Assembly (NCBI GenBank): GCA_012837155.1
Contig: CP051546.1
Span: 141,724 to 205,723 of the forward strand
Length of the DNA: 64,000 bases
DNA from: Flavobacterium sp.
Lineage (GTDB): Bacteria; Bacteroidota; Bacteroidia; Flavobacteriales; Flavobacteriaceae
Reading direction: 5' to 3'
Numbering within the stretch: position 1 is the stretch's first letter; every line of letters begins with the position of its first letter. The notes under the pieces are model-generated. The model did no database searches. It was given only the letters and a program-made list of their open reading frames with translations, and was not told the origin of the DNA. Positions 28,867 to 39,761 of the stretch are shown one piece after another. Made by a program: the position numbers and the translations under genes.

Positions 28867-29911
28867 TACATTTGTTATAGAAAAAAGTGTTGTAATCCTT
28901 GTTGTATTTGCCGTGACGATGATAATGGCAATGTATTCTACTTGGGCCGAAAGAAAAGTAGCTGCTTTTCTTCAGGACAGAATTGGTCCGAACAGAGCTG
29001 GTCCTTTTGGACTATTTCAACCACTTGCCGATGGTTTAAAATTGTTTGCCAAAGAGGAATTTTCGCCAAACACTCCCAATAAATTTTTATTCTTAGTTGG
29101 TCCTGGCATTGCGATGGGAACGGCTTTGATGACTAGTGCCGTCATTCCTTGGGGCGATAAATTTCACCCTCTTCGGAAGAGATATTTTACTACAAGCAAC
29201 TGATATTAATGTAGCGGTTTTGTACATTTTTGGCGTTGTTTCTGTTGGAGTATACGGAATTATGATTGGCGGCTGGGCTTCGAATAATAAATTCTCCCTG
29301 ATTGGAGCCATTCGAGCAGCTTCGCAAATGGTTTCTTATGAAGTGGCTATGGGATTATCAGTTGTAGCTTTATTAATGATGACAGGGACTTTAAGCCTAA
29401 AAGAAATTTCGGTACAACAATCCGGAATGCATTGGAATGTTTTTTACCAACCTTTATCCTTTTTAATATTTTTGATTTGTGCCTTTGCAGAAACCAACAG
29501 AACGCCTTTTGATTTAGCAGAATGTGAAACCGAATTAATAGGAGGATATCATACTGAATATTCCTCAATGAAAATGGGTTTTTACTTATTTGCTGAATAT
29601 GCCAATATGTTTATTTCATCAACGATTTTGGCGGTTTTATTTTTTGGAGGATATAATTATCCGGGAATGAGTTGGGCTGTAGAACATTGGGGAGTAAATA
29701 TTGCCAATGTAATAGGAATTGCAGCTTTGTTTGTAAAACTATGTGGGTTTATTTTCTTTTATATGTGGGTTCGCTGGACTATTCCAAGATTTAGATATGA
29801 TCAATTGATGCATTTGGGTTGGAGAATTTAATCCCGCTTTCGATTTTTAATATCATAATCACAGGAATTGTTCTTTTGAGAGTAGAAATAATGGCCTATT
29901 TAGGGTTTTAA
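28859..29911 (+). CDS. nuoH: NADH-quinone oxidoreductase subunit H, two frameshifts
   Basis: This membrane subunit (about 350 residues, eight helices) links the quinone site to the proton channel. It shows AERKVAAFLQDRIGPNRAGP, LQATDINVAVLYIFGV, CAFAETNRTPFDLAE and WVRWTIPRFRYDQLMHLGW. One shift lies near 29160-29166 (a base too many before TLFGRDILLQAT). A second lies near 29828, where one lost T creates a false stop at 29831. Restoring it gives LIPLSIFNIIITGIVLLRVE and the true stop at 29909-29911. Confidence 0.92.
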
Positions 29912-29985
29912 GGAGTCGAATTGGCACCTTAAGATTTCAAAATAAAAAATAAGAAAATCAGGTTTTATTAGGAGTTCCTAAATTT

Positions 29986-30006
29986 AAAATCTAAAATCTA
30001 AAATTA
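29986..30006. repeat. heptamer repeat upstream of nuoI
   Basis: Three units AAAATCT, AAAATCT and AAAATTA lie in exact period 7, ending 4 bp before the nuoI ATG. Confidence 0.6.
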
Positions 30007-30010
30007 AGAA

Positions 30011-30556
30011 ATGTCAATACAAGAAATATCACTTTCCGGCAGAAAAAAGGTAGTCTCTAACAAGGAGATGACTTTTCTCGAACGAATGTATCTTATAGCC
30101 ATATTCAAGGGCTTATGGATTACAATTAAGCACTTTTTTAGAAAAAAAGCCACGATTCAATTTCCAGAACAGGTCCGCACAATGAGCCCAGTTTATCGTG
30201 GTCAGCACATGTTGAAAAGGGATGAACAAGGTCGCGAAAACTGCACCGCTTGTGGTTTGTGTGCTTTATCGTGTCCTGCCGAAGCCATCACGATGAAGGC
30301 TGCAGAACGCAAAGCCGACGAGAAACATTTGTATCGTGAGGAAAAATACGCCGAGATTTATGAAATCAATATGTTGCGTTGTATCTTTTGTGGATTATGT
30401 GAAGAAGCTTGCCCGAAAGACGCAATATATTTGACCCTTTCAAAGGAATTAGTCCCAGCAAATTACAGTAGAGAAGATTTTATTTATGGCAAAGATAAAT
30501 TAGTAATGCCTTTGGAAATCGCAATGAAAAATGCACAACTTAAAAACGCCAACTAA
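30011..30556 (+). CDS. nuoI: NADH-quinone oxidoreductase subunit I
   Basis: The 181-residue ferredoxin-like subunit holds clusters N6a and N6b. The ligand sets are CTACGLCALSCP and CIFCGLCEEACP, each followed by the typical AI/DAIY turn. The N-terminal amphipathic segment LERMYLIAIFKGLWITIKHF attaches it to the membrane arm. The stop at 30554-30556 abuts the ATG of nuoJ directly. Confidence 0.97.
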   Translation: MSIQEISLSGRKKVVSNKEMTFLERMYLIAIFKGLWITIKHFFRKKATIQFPEQVRTMSPVYRGQHMLKRDEQGRENCTACGLCALSCPAEAITMKAAERKADEKHLYREEKYAEIYEINMLRCIFCGLCEEACPKDAIYLTLSKELVPANYSREDFIYGKDKLVMPLEIAMKNAQLKNAN

Positions 30557-31096
30557 ATGATACACATTCCTGATTTAGCAAATGCAACACCCATACAAAT
30601 TGTCTTTTGTGTATTGTCTGTTATCACATTAGCCACAGCATTTTTGACTATATATAGCAGAAATCCTATGCACAGCGCCATCTATTTAGTCATTTGTTTT
30701 TCTTCGATTACTGGACATTATTTGCTTTTAAATGCTCAATTTTTAGCAATAGTCAATTTTATAGTTTACACGGGAGCCATTATGATTCTCATTGTCTTTA
30801 CAATCATGTTGATGAATTTAAACAAAGAAAACGAAGTATATAAACCTCGAGTAACTCGTTTGGGAGCAATCGTTTTGTTCTGTTTGATGTGTTTGATTTT
30901 AATCGCCATTTTTATAAACTCGAAACCAATTGTTGGAGAATATATAATTACTGGCGAAGATTACCAATCTATAAAAGTACTAGGTAAAGTGCTTCTTAAT
31001 GAATATATGGTTCCTTTTGAATTTGCATCCATATTGCTTTTAGTAGCTATGATTGGTTCGGTTTTATTGTCTAAAAAAGAAAAAAACGAAAAGTAA
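30557..31096 (+). CDS. nuoJ: NADH-quinone oxidoreductase subunit J
   Basis: The 179-residue membrane subunit has five hydrophobic helices. The conserved TM3 region is [18 protein letters not shown], preceded by [14 protein letters not shown]. The C-terminal [18 protein letters not shown] is the final helix. It is directly adjacent to nuoI and 1 bp from nuoK. Confidence 0.95.
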   Translation: MIHIPDLANATPIQIVFCVLSVITLATAFLTIYSRNPMHSAIYLVICFSSITGHYLLLNAQFLAIVNFIVYTGAIMILIVFTIMLMNLNKENEVYKPRVTRLGAIVLFCLMCLILIAIFINSKPIVGEYIITGEDYQSIKVLGKVLLNEYMVPFEFASILLLVAMIGSVLLSKKEKNEK

Positions 31097-31097
31097 T

Positions 31098-31418
31098 ATG
31101 GAGAATATTTTAAATCAAATTGGGATCGAAAACTATATCTTCTTGAGCGTAATCCTTTTTTGCATTGGCGTATTTGGAGTTTTATATCGACGAAATGCAA
31201 TTATTGTATTTATGTCAATCGAGATAATGTTAAATGCTGTAAATCTTTTGTTTGTGGCGTTTTCGACTTATCATCAAGATGCCCAAGGACAAGTTTTTGT
31301 GTTTTTTTCGATGGCAGTTGCAGCCGCTGAAGTTGCCGTTGGATTGGCAATTCTAGTTTCAGTATTTAGAAATTTAGGAACGATAGACGTAGGGAATTTA
31401 AAAAATTTAAAAGGATAA
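31098..31418 (+). CDS. nuoK: NADH-quinone oxidoreductase subunit K
   Basis: This 106-residue MrpC-like antiporter-type subunit has three helices and the proton-path glutamates in [13 protein letters not shown] and [16 protein letters not shown]. The start at 31098 (MENILNQIG) is chosen, two bases after the nuoJ stop; an upstream in-frame extension would overlap nuoJ and lacks homology. Confidence 0.95.
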   Translation: MENILNQIGIENYIFLSVILFCIGVFGVLYRRNAIIVFMSIEIMLNAVNLLFVAFSTYHQDAQGQVFVFFSMAVAAAEVAVGLAILVSVFRNLGTIDVGNLKNLKG

Positions 31419-31424
31419 TTTTCA

Positions 31425-33312
31425 ATGGATACAAGTTTAATTTTAGTTTTATTACTTTCTCCTTTCGTAGGGTTTTTGTTCAATGTTTTTTTGGGCAAAA
31501 AAGCAGGAAAAAGCATTGTGGGAATTATGGGAACACTTTCGGTGGTGGTTTCATTTGCAGTTACAATCTATTTTTTCTTGCAAATAAACCAAACCAAACA
31601 AGCCATCGAAATCAATTTGTTCGATTGGATTTCAACCCAAAGATTCAACATTAATTTGGCTTTCTTCTAGACCAATTATCATTACTTTGGCTGTTATTCG
31701 TTACTGGAATTGGATCTTTGATTCATTTATATTCCATCAGTTATATGCATGATGACGAGAAAATGCATTCGTTTTTTGCCTATTTGAATCTGTTTATCTT
31801 CTTTATGATTACGCTGGTAATTGGAAGCAACCTATTGGTCATGTTCATTGGTTGGGAAGGCGTTGGTCTTTGCTCCTATTTATTGATTGGATTTTGGTAC
31901 AAAAATCAAGATTTTAATGATGCGGCCAAAAAGGCTTTCATCATGAATAGAATTGGGGATTTAGGATTTTAATCGGAATATTTATAATAGGTTCTTTATT
32001 TCATACGCTCGATTTTTCCACTTTAAAAACATTGATTACAACGGCAAAAGACACCAACGATTTTTGGGTTGCTGCTGCTGCCTTAGCTTTATTCATTGGA
32101 GCCTCTGGAAAATCGGCTCAAATTCCTTTATACACTTGGTTGCCCGATGCGATGGCTGGACCAACACCAGTATCAGCATTGATACACGCAGCGACAATGG
32201 TTACCGCAGGAATTTTTATGATTACCCGATTGAATTTCCTGTTCGACATTGCGCCAAGTGTACAAAACATAATAGCCATTATTGGTGCTATAACTTCATT
32301 AGTTGCCGCAACGATTGCGTTGACTCAAACCGACATTAAAAAAGTCTTGGCGTATTCTACGGTTTCTCAATTGGGACTAATGTTCTTAGCTTTAGGATTC
32401 GGAGCTTATGAAGTAGCAGTTTTTCACGTAATCACGCACGCTTTCTTCAAAGCTTGTTTATTCTTGGGTTCTGGCTCAGTAATTCACGGATTGCACGGCG
32501 AACAAGATATGCGAAAAATGGGTGGTCTAAAAAAAGCCATGCCCATCACTTTTATAACCATGCTGATTGCTTCATTGGCTATTTCTGGAATTTTCCCATT
32601 GGCAGGTTTTTGGTCAAAAGACGAAATCTTGATGACCGCTTTTCACCACAATCCAAGCTTATGGATAATAGGTTCTATCGCTTCGATAATGACGGCTTTT
32701 TATATGTTTAGATTAATGTACCTAACGTTTTTCAAAACCTTTAGAGGAACCAAAGAACAAGAACATCATTTGCACGAAAGCCCAAGTCTAATTACCTTTC
32801 CTTTGATTGTTCTTGCCCTTTTATCTTTCTTTGGCGGAATAATTAGTTTGCCTGGAAATAGCTGGCTGAATGATTATTTATCACCCCTATTTTCGAAAGT
32901 TGCTCAAGAAGAACATTCACTAGGAACCACCGAATATGCATTGATGGCAATCGCCACAATTGGTGCGATAGCAGGAATACTATACGCTCGTATGAAATAT
33001 ATTAAAAACGGTTTAATTCCGAGCGAAGACTCCGAAATTACTGGTTTAACCAAAGTTTTGTATCACAAATATTATGTTGACGAGGCGTATCAGGCTATTT
33101 TTGTAAAACCTCTAAATAGTTTGTCTAATTTCTTTAGAGATTCTGTTGAAACGACTTTATCAGCAATGGTTTTTGGATTAGGAAAAGCAACAAACGAATT
33201 GGCTTTCCAAGGCAAAAAATTACAGAACGGAAGTATTGGCTTTTATCTTTTCGCCTTTGTCATAGGAGTTTGCGCCATACTAACCTATTTCTACTATCAA
33301 AATAATTTTTAA
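31425..33312 (+). CDS. nuoL: NADH-quinone oxidoreductase subunit L, two frameshifts
   Basis: The antiporter-like proton pump subunit is about 629 residues. Landmarks are [18 protein letters not shown] (TM5 Glu), [56 protein letters not shown] and the long C-terminal lateral helix region. The frame shifts near 31661 (one T lost; [12 protein letters not shown] expected) and near 31968 (one T lost; GFLIGIF expected). The nuoM start follows by 3 bp. Confidence 0.94.
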
Positions 33313-33315
33313 ATA

Positions 33316-34758
33316 ATGAATGTAACTACACTATTAATCATACTTTTGGTTGGCGCGTTTGCTACTTATATTTCGGGCGATAAATGGGCCTCAAAAGTGG
33401 CTTTGCTTTTTGGATTAACTGCATTTGCAAGTTCGATTTGTTTATTAAACCAATACAATTTGGGAGACAAAATTGACTACGTAAAACCTTGGATTTCTAA
33501 CCCAAAAATCTATTTTGCTTTACAAGCAGACGGACTTTCACTAGCAATGCTTTTGCTTACAACTGCTTTGACTCCTATTATAATCTATTCTTCTTTTGGA
33601 AATACATATAAAAACCCAAAAGCTTTTTACGCTTTAATCTTGTTTATGGTCTTTGCCATGTCGGGAACTTTTCTAGCTTCGGATGGCATTTTATACTACA
33701 TTTTCTGGGAACTATCGTTAATTCCTATTTATTTTATTGCCCTCATTTGGGGAAATGGCGATGCCGAAGAACGCAAAAAAGCGGTGGTTAAATTCTTCAT
33801 CTACACCCTTGCAGGCTCGTTGTTTATGCTGATTGCTTTTGTTTATTTGTATCAAAAAGCGGGAAGCTTCTTAATTGGCTATTTAGTTCAACTTAAATTA
33901 TCTTCAACAGAACAATTTTGGCTATTCTTGGCTTTCTTTTTGGCTTATGCCATCAAAATTCCACTAATTCCATTTCACACTTGGCAAGCAAAAGTATATC
34001 AAAAAGCACCAACCGTTGGGACAATGTTGCTCTCGGGAATTATGCTAAAAATGGGATTGTATAGCGTTATCCGTTGGCAATTACCTATTGCGCCATTAGC
34101 TGCAAAAGAATATCTCTTTGTACTTGTTGGACTAGGAATTGCTGGAGTAATCTACGGTTCAATCGTAGCCTTGCGACAAAAAGATTTGAAAAAATTATTG
34201 GCCTATTCTTCCCTAGCACACGTTGGCTTAATTGCTGCTGGCGCCTATACCTTAACTCCTGACGGATTACGTGGCGCGGTTTTACAAATGATAGCGCACG
34301 GATTTGTAGTTGTTGGTTTGTTCCTTGTTGCCGAAATTATTTTCAGAAGATACGAAACAAGAACCATTTCTGAAATGGGGGGCATTCGTGCTCAATCGCC
34401 AAAATTAACCTCGATGTTTATGATTTTGGTTTTGGCCTCTGTGGCTTTGCCATCAACATTTAACTTTGTGGGAGAGTTTACCGTTTTATTCAGCATTTCA
34501 CAAATAAGCATTTTCTATGCTATTCTTGGCGGAACAACCATTATTTTGGGAGCGTATTATATGCTAAAAATGTTCCAACACGTGATGTTGGGCGAAACCA
34601 ACGTTAAAGTTTTTAAAGATGTAACTTTCAACGAAGGTTTTTCTTTGATTCTTATCATCGCCGTTTTATTCTTTTTTGGATTGTATCCAAAACCAATTAT
34701 CGATTTGGTAACCCCAAGTCTCGAAAATATTTTAGCACAGATAAATAGATTTAATTAA
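33316..34758 (+). CDS. nuoM: NADH-quinone oxidoreductase subunit M
   Basis: The 480-residue antiporter-like subunit has about 14 helices, with the proton-path Glu/Lys in FWELSLIPIYFIALIWG and a KIPLIPFHTWQAKVYQKAP segment. It also has LLAYSSLAHVGLIAAG and the Lys/His pattern of TM8-TM12. It ends 387 bp before nuoN instead of abutting it; the gap holds a decayed gene. Confidence 0.96.
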   Translation: MNVTTLLIILLVGAFATYISGDKWASKVALLFGLTAFASSICLLNQYNLGDKIDYVKPWISNPKIYFALQADGLSLAMLLLTTALTPIIIYSSFGNTYKNPKAFYALILFMVFAMSGTFLASDGILYYIFWELSLIPIYFIALIWGNGDAEERKKAVVKFFIYTLAGSLFMLIAFVYLYQKAGSFLIGYLVQLKLSSTEQFWLFLAFFLAYAIKIPLIPFHTWQAKVYQKAPTVGTMLLSGIMLKMGLYSVIRWQLPIAPLAAKEYLFVLVGLGIAGVIYGSIVALRQKDLKKLLAYSSLAHVGLIAAGAYTLTPDGLRGAVLQMIAHGFVVVGLFLVAEIIFRRYETRTISEMGGIRAQSPKLTSMFMILVLASVALPSTFNFVGEFTVLFSISQISIFYAILGGTTIILGAYYMLKMFQHVMLGETNVKVFKDVTFNEGFSLILIIAVLFFFGLYPKPIIDLVTPSLENILAQINRFN

Positions 34759-34799
34759 AAAATTAGAATTAAGAATTTGAGAATTAGGATTTTTGTTGG

Positions 34800-35029
34800 A
34801 TGAGTAAAGAGAACCGTCTAATAAATTTTAAAACTATAGGACAGGACTAAAGAAGAACTTAAAAATCGTAAATAAGAAGCCGATAAAAGTTTATGTTGGT
34901 TAACGTTTATCAAAGGATTAAAAATAGAATGTGATCAGGTTGAACTCGAAAAATTAATAAAAGAAGCAGAATGAATTAATTGTAATTTTTTCATCAGGAA
35001 TAAGAACAATAAAAGCGAAAATAATATAA
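34800..35029 (+). pseudogene. remnant of a second four-helix-bundle (IVP-family) gene
   Basis: The spacer between nuoM and nuoN contains a decayed gene. From ATG at 34800 the frame reads MSKENRLINFKTIGQ, the usual opening of flavobacterial four-helix-bundle proteins. It then breaks and continues as EADKSLCWLTFIKGLKIEC, DQVELEKLIKEAE and IFSSGIRTIKAKII, the usual C-terminal end (EARETLYWL... / EELVKIL...). The central half of the family is missing, so this is an internally deleted and frameshifted copy. It implies an earlier insertion into the operon like the intact gene between nuoF and nuoG. Confidence 0.65.
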
Positions 35030-35042
35030 AATAATAAAAAAG

Positions 35043-35077
35043 AATTAGAAATTAGGATTTAAGAATTAGAAATTTCG
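35043..35077. repeat. heptamer-period repeat after the pseudogene
   Basis: Period-7 words AATTAGA, AATTAGG, ATTTAAG, AATTAGA, AATTTCG run consecutively. A similar AATTAGAATTAAGAATTTG tract lies at about 34762, just after nuoM. Confidence 0.6.
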
Positions 35078-35107
35078 AGCATTAGCGAATGGTCTTTTTA
35101 CAATTTT

Positions 35108-35142
35108 AAATCCTAAATCCTAAATCTGAAATTCTAAATCGA
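35108..35142. repeat. heptamer repeat directly upstream of nuoN
   Basis: Five consecutive 7-mers AAATCCT, AAATCCT, AAATCTG, AAATTCT, AAATCGA end 3 bp before the nuoN ATG. Confidence 0.75.
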
Positions 35143-35145
35143 AAA

Positions 35146-36512
35146 ATGAACACATTAATAGCAATTACAGCACTCGGGGTTTTATGCCTTTTATTTGAAA
35201 TTTTAAATTTTAGAAAAGCCATTGTTCCTGTAACCATTATGGGTCTATTGGCAATTCTTGGATTGACCTTTACAGAATATAGCAATCCTGCGAGTTATCA
35301 CAATAATATGATGGTGGTAAACCAATTTTCATCTGCATTTTCTGGATTGTTTATTGTACTTACTATTTTCTTGGTCGCTTTGGCTCATGATTTCTACGAA
35401 GACCACCAAACAAAAATCTCCGATTTTATTGCCATAAAAATATTTATGCTAGCTGGCGCAGTTGCAATGGTTTCTTTCGGAAACTTAGCCATGTTCTTTT
35501 TAGGAATCGAAATTTTATCTATTTCCCTATATATTCTTGCTGCAAGCAAAAGAACAAATATAAAAAGTAACGAAGCTGGAATGAAATATTTCTTGATGGG
35601 TTCCTTTGCGTCTGGGATTATATTATTTGGAATTTGCCTGATTTACGGTGCAATGGGCACTTTTGACATTGCCGAAATTACAGAATGGTCTCGTTCTGCC
35701 GAATTGCCTTCTTGGTTTCCGATAGGCATTTCACTAGTGACCATTGGAATGCTTTTAAGATTGCTGCTGTGCCTTTTCACTTTTGGGCTCCCGATGTTTA
35801 TGAAGGCTCTCCAGCTTTGACAACGGCTACGATGAGTACTTTAGTAAAAGTGGTTGCAATGGCAACATTATACAAATTATTAACCGCAATGCATGCGGAT
35901 CTTTCGGATGCTTTTATCAATATCATTATCCTAATCTCGATTGCTTCGATGACTGTTGGAAATATAATGGCGTTAAAACAAACCAACGTGAAACGCATGT
36001 TAGCTTTCTCAGGAATTTCGCACGCTGGTTTTATGTTAATGGCGTTATTAAGCATTAGCACTTCGGCAGGAAGTTTATTGTATTATGCCTCAGCGTACTC
36101 ATTGGCTGGAATAGCTGCTTTTGCCGTGATTTTATACGTTTGCAAAAACAAGGATAACGAGGCTATTGCCAACTTTAACGGATTGGGTAAAAACAATCCA
36201 CTAATGGCGGCAGTTCTTACAGCTGCTTTGCTTTCGATGGCTGGAATACCTATTTTTGCTGGATTTTTTGCTAAATTGACTTTGTTCAATCAAACCCTTC
36301 AAGCTGGACATTTAGTGATTGTAATTCTAGCGGTTATCAACTCAATCATTAGTGTGGGCTATTATTTTAAACTGATTTTAGCGATGTACAACAAAGAGCC
36401 AAACGAAGCCGCAATAAAAACACCATTTGTATTTTACGCAGTAGCAGTAATTGCAATTCTTTTGAATATCATTTTAGGTTTATTCCCTTCCTTAGTGATG
36501 AACCTATTGTAA
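35146..36512 (+). CDS. nuoN: NADH-quinone oxidoreductase subunit N, frameshifted
   Basis: The last complex I subunit is an antiporter-like protein of about 456 residues. It has FLGIEILSISLYILAASKR, KIAAVPFHFWAPDVYEGSP and LAFSGISHAGFMLMALL with the conserved Lys/Glu/His positions. The frame breaks in the T-run at 35753-35756: one extra T joins TIGMLF to KIAAVPFHF. It closes the operon; I see no strong terminator immediately after the stop at 36512. Confidence 0.94.
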
Positions 36513-36576
36513 AATGCTTAAAGAATAAAGCTTGACCAAAAGCAAAAAAAACGAAAAATAACTAAATAGAAACAGA

Positions 36577-37115
36577 ATGATTATGAAATGTATTAAGTTG
36601 AGTATAATTTTATTCTTATTAGTTACTGCCGTTCGTGCGCAAAGCCCTGTTGTTTCGGAGGTTTTAAAGTAGGATCGAATGAAAAATTAGTGTTTTCTTA
36701 TGTTGCCAAAGGCACCCAAAATTACGAAGCACAGATAGACCCAACCAATCCCAATCAGGCAAAATGGGTTTTTATTGAACCCGTTGCTAACTTGTATGAT
36801 GAGATGGGAACCTGTGTGATAACACATTACAAAGGGCCCACTTGGAAATATACTGCCGACGGAAGCACCGTAAAAGGAAAAATGATCGCCTCGATGTCAG
36901 CTCCTAGCCCTAGTGAAAACATTCCTTGGTTGTTGCTCGAAAGTGTAGAAAATAAAGGAACTGGTTTATTATCCAATATCAATCGAATACAACGTTTAAA
37001 CACCCAAGGCGGAGTCGCTCCTGCAACAGCACCAAGTTTAGACAAAGTAGGAACAGTAATTAAAATACCATATACTGCCGTATATTATTTTTTTAAAAAT
37101 ACAAACAACGAATAA
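36577..37115 (+). CDS. secreted hypothetical protein, frameshifted
   Basis: A signal peptide (MIMKCIKLSIILFLLVTAVRAQ) is followed, after a one-base shift near 36646, by GGFKVGSNEKLVFSYVAKGTQ and about 140 further residues. Beta-rich stretches dominate; there is no recognised domain. ATG codons at 36577 and 36583 are both possible starts. It lies 64 bp after nuoN and is probably independent of complex I; function unknown. Confidence 0.6.
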
Positions 37116-37251
37116 ATCATACTCGCAAGACATAGATAAAACCAATACAAACAGGATTTAGGATTTAAATGATAATTTTTCTTAGCCTGTGCTAGTTGAT
37201 TTATGGAGATAAAAATCGATACATCGACAATAATTTTAAAGATAAGACAAT

Positions 37252-37284
37252 AAACCATCCCGTCTTTAAGGCGTGATGGTTTTT
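37252..37284 (+). terminator. hairpin terminator before the MBOAT gene
   Basis: AAACCATC near 37252 pairs with GATGGTTT ending at 37282 around a GC-containing loop (an 8-bp perfect stem), followed by Ts. It ends the transcript entering from the left, 35 bp ahead of the next gene. Confidence 0.65.
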
Positions 37285-37318
37285 GTCTTCCATATAAAGT
37301 ACAATTGACAACCAAAAT

Positions 37319-38751
37319 ATGTTTTTTAACTCTTTATCATTTGTTATTTTTTTACCAATAGTTTTTTTATGCTACTGGTTTGTTTTTAGTAAAACTAAAA
37401 ACACTCAAAACGCATTTCTTGTTGTGGTAAGTTATTATTTCTATACCTGCTGGGATTGGCGTTTCCTATTCCTATTGTTATTTTCAACCCTTTTGTGTTA
37501 TTTCACGGGAATTCAAATAGAAAAAAGCACTCAAGACAGCAGTCGAAAATTTTGGTTTTGGCTAAGCATTATGTTCAATCTTGGTTTCTTAGGAATATTC
37601 AAATACTACAATTTTTTTGCCTCTTCCTTTTCAGAAATAGTAAACAATATTGGCATACAATCCAGTCCTATTTTGCTAAACCTAGTTCTTCCTGTTGGAA
37701 TTTCTTTCTATACTTTTCACGGCTTGTCCTACCTAATTGACATTTATTACAAAAGAATACCGTCCGAGAAAAATGTCGTTGACTATGCCCTATTTGTGAG
37801 TTATTTTCCGCTTCTAGTCGCTGGCCCTATCGAAAGAGCGACCCATTTATTGCCACAAGTAAAACTAAAAAGAAGTTTCGATTTCGAAAAAGCCAAAGAA
37901 GGTGTTTACCAAATTATTTGGGGATTGGTCAAAAAAGTAGTCATCGCCGATACCTGTTCTACTTATGCTAATGCCATTTTTGACAATTATACCTCAATGA
38001 ATTCCTTGTCGTTAATTTTAGGCGCAGTCTATTTTGCGTTCCAAATTTATGGCGATTTTTCAGGTTATTCAGATATGGCTTTGGGGATGTCGAAATTGTT
38101 CGGATTGGACTTGCTTCGAAATTTTAATTATCCTTATTTTTCCCGAGATATAGCCGAGTTTTGGCGACGCTGGCACATTTCGCTATCCTCTTGGTTCCGA
38201 GATTATTTGTACATTCCTCTTGGCGGAAGCCGTGGCAGCAAACTCAAACAAGTGCGTAACGTGTTCATTATATTTGTGGTAAGCGGTTTTTGGCATGGAG
38301 CCAATTGGACTTTTTTGGCTTGGGGATTATCAACGCCTTGTATTTCTTGCCTTCATTGCTATTAGAAACCAACCGCGATAATATGGAAACGGCGGAACTG
38401 CATTGGAATTTCAATTCTATAAAAGTGTTCTTTAGCATTCTCTCCACTTTTGCGCTATCGTGTGTGGCTTGGATATTTTTTAGGGCAAAAACCATCACCA
38501 TTGCATTTGACTATATTGAACATATTTTCACAAACCAAACTTTCGCATTACAATACTTAGAAAACGAACGGTACAATTACGAATTGCTATTACTTATTCT
38601 TGCTTTTGTTTTGGTCGAATGGAACAGCCGATTTAGAATCGAGCCCATTTCAGGAAAATACAGTTGGCTAAAAATGACTTTGTGCCTTTTAGCAATTATC
38701 GTTTTGGGAACCTATGCCGATTATAAAGAATTTATATATTTCCAATTCTAA
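37319..38751 (+). CDS. MBOAT-family O-acyltransferase (AlgI-like), frameshifted
   Basis: This is a membrane-bound O-acyltransferase of about 477 residues with many helices. The start MFFNSLSFVIFLPIVFLCYW, then SYLIDIYYKR, VAGPIERATHLLPQ, IYGDFSGYSDMALG and FWRRWHISLSSWFRDYLYIPLG are AlgI/DltB hallmarks; the catalytic His is in FWHGANWTFLAWG. Such enzymes acetylate exported polysaccharides. One G is missing near 38323, after which GIINALYFLPSLLL continues. The stop overlaps the next ATG by one base (TAATG). Confidence 0.9.
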
Positions 38752-39656
38752 TGAAGAAGTTTATAATATTAGTTATCAAAATTCTACTCACTATTCTAAT
38801 ACTTTTAGTGGTGCTAGACTGGATTTACACATCTGTATACTTGCATTCTTCCAAGCGAGGAAAAGTAGATTATATATTCAATTCCAAGGCTAGAAAATAT
38901 GATGTTGTTATTTTAGGTTCTTCGAGAGCCAACAATCATTTTGTTTCTCAACTATTTGAAAACAAAGGATTGAAAACCTTCAATTACGGCATGAGTGGTG
39001 CCCATTTATTCGAAACTTCTTTGATGTTAAAGTTGATGGCAGAACGACATTATAAAATAAAAACCGTAATTCTAGAAGCCGATTTAGGTCTTTGCAACGA
39101 AAAAGAATCCGAGGCAATCGCGGCAAAATTCCTGCCGTACATTCATCATTCAGAAATTATCGCAACCCATTTTTCTGATCAAAAAAACTTTAATACCTTG
39201 TATTATATTCCATTTTATCGTTATATCGATTTTGATGCACTCATTGGCTTTCGGGAAATGTATAATACTGCGATGGGCAAACCAACGAATATTTTGGACA
39301 ATTTGGGGTATCATCCTTTGGGTCATAAACCTGGAAATATGAAGAATAATCTCCGAACTTTGAAACCCATCCGCAACAAATATTACGAAGAAATCAAGCA
39401 AATTTGCAAACAAAACCATTACAATTTAATTGCCGTAATGACACCAATGTGTAGCAACGTAAAAGGAATGGATTATTTTGAAAAAGCAAACCAAATTTAT
39501 CCCGAAATTCATAACCTGGAAAATGTGGTACAAGGAGACCAGTATTTTTCTTCCTGCGGTCATTTGAATGATGCGGGAGCTCGGCTATTTACAAAAATTT
39601 TGATAGAACGTTTTTTGAAACAAAATAAAGCACGGAAATCCTTTCCGCGCCTATAA
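38751..39656 (+). CDS. SGNH-like membrane-anchored partner of the MBOAT protein
   Basis: This 301-residue protein has an N-terminal transmembrane anchor (IILVIKILLTILILLVVLDW) and an extracytoplasmic domain. VVILGSSRANNHF resembles the SGNH nucleophile block and CGHLNDAGARLF the C-terminal His block. AlgJ/AlgX/DltD-like proteins with this layout work with MBOAT transporters to place acetyl groups on glycans; translational coupling supports that pairing. The polymer is unknown, and no glycosyltransferases are nearby. Confidence 0.75.
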   Translation: MKKFIILVIKILLTILILLVVLDWIYTSVYLHSSKRGKVDYIFNSKARKYDVVILGSSRANNHFVSQLFENKGLKTFNYGMSGAHLFETSLMLKLMAERHYKIKTVILEADLGLCNEKESEAIAAKFLPYIHHSEIIATHFSDQKNFNTLYYIPFYRYIDFDALIGFREMYNTAMGKPTNILDNLGYHPLGHKPGNMKNNLRTLKPIRNKYYEEIKQICKQNHYNLIAVMTPMCSNVKGMDYFEKANQIYPEIHNLENVVQGDQYFSSCGHLNDAGARLFTKILIERFLKQNKARKSFPRL

Positions 39657-39761
39657 GAAAAAAATCAAACACCCGTAATCTCCTCAATACTAATACTCAA
39701 ATTTGCTATTCAGACGCAACCAATTATCCACTTTTTAGGTATTTTTACAAAAAATATTCCA

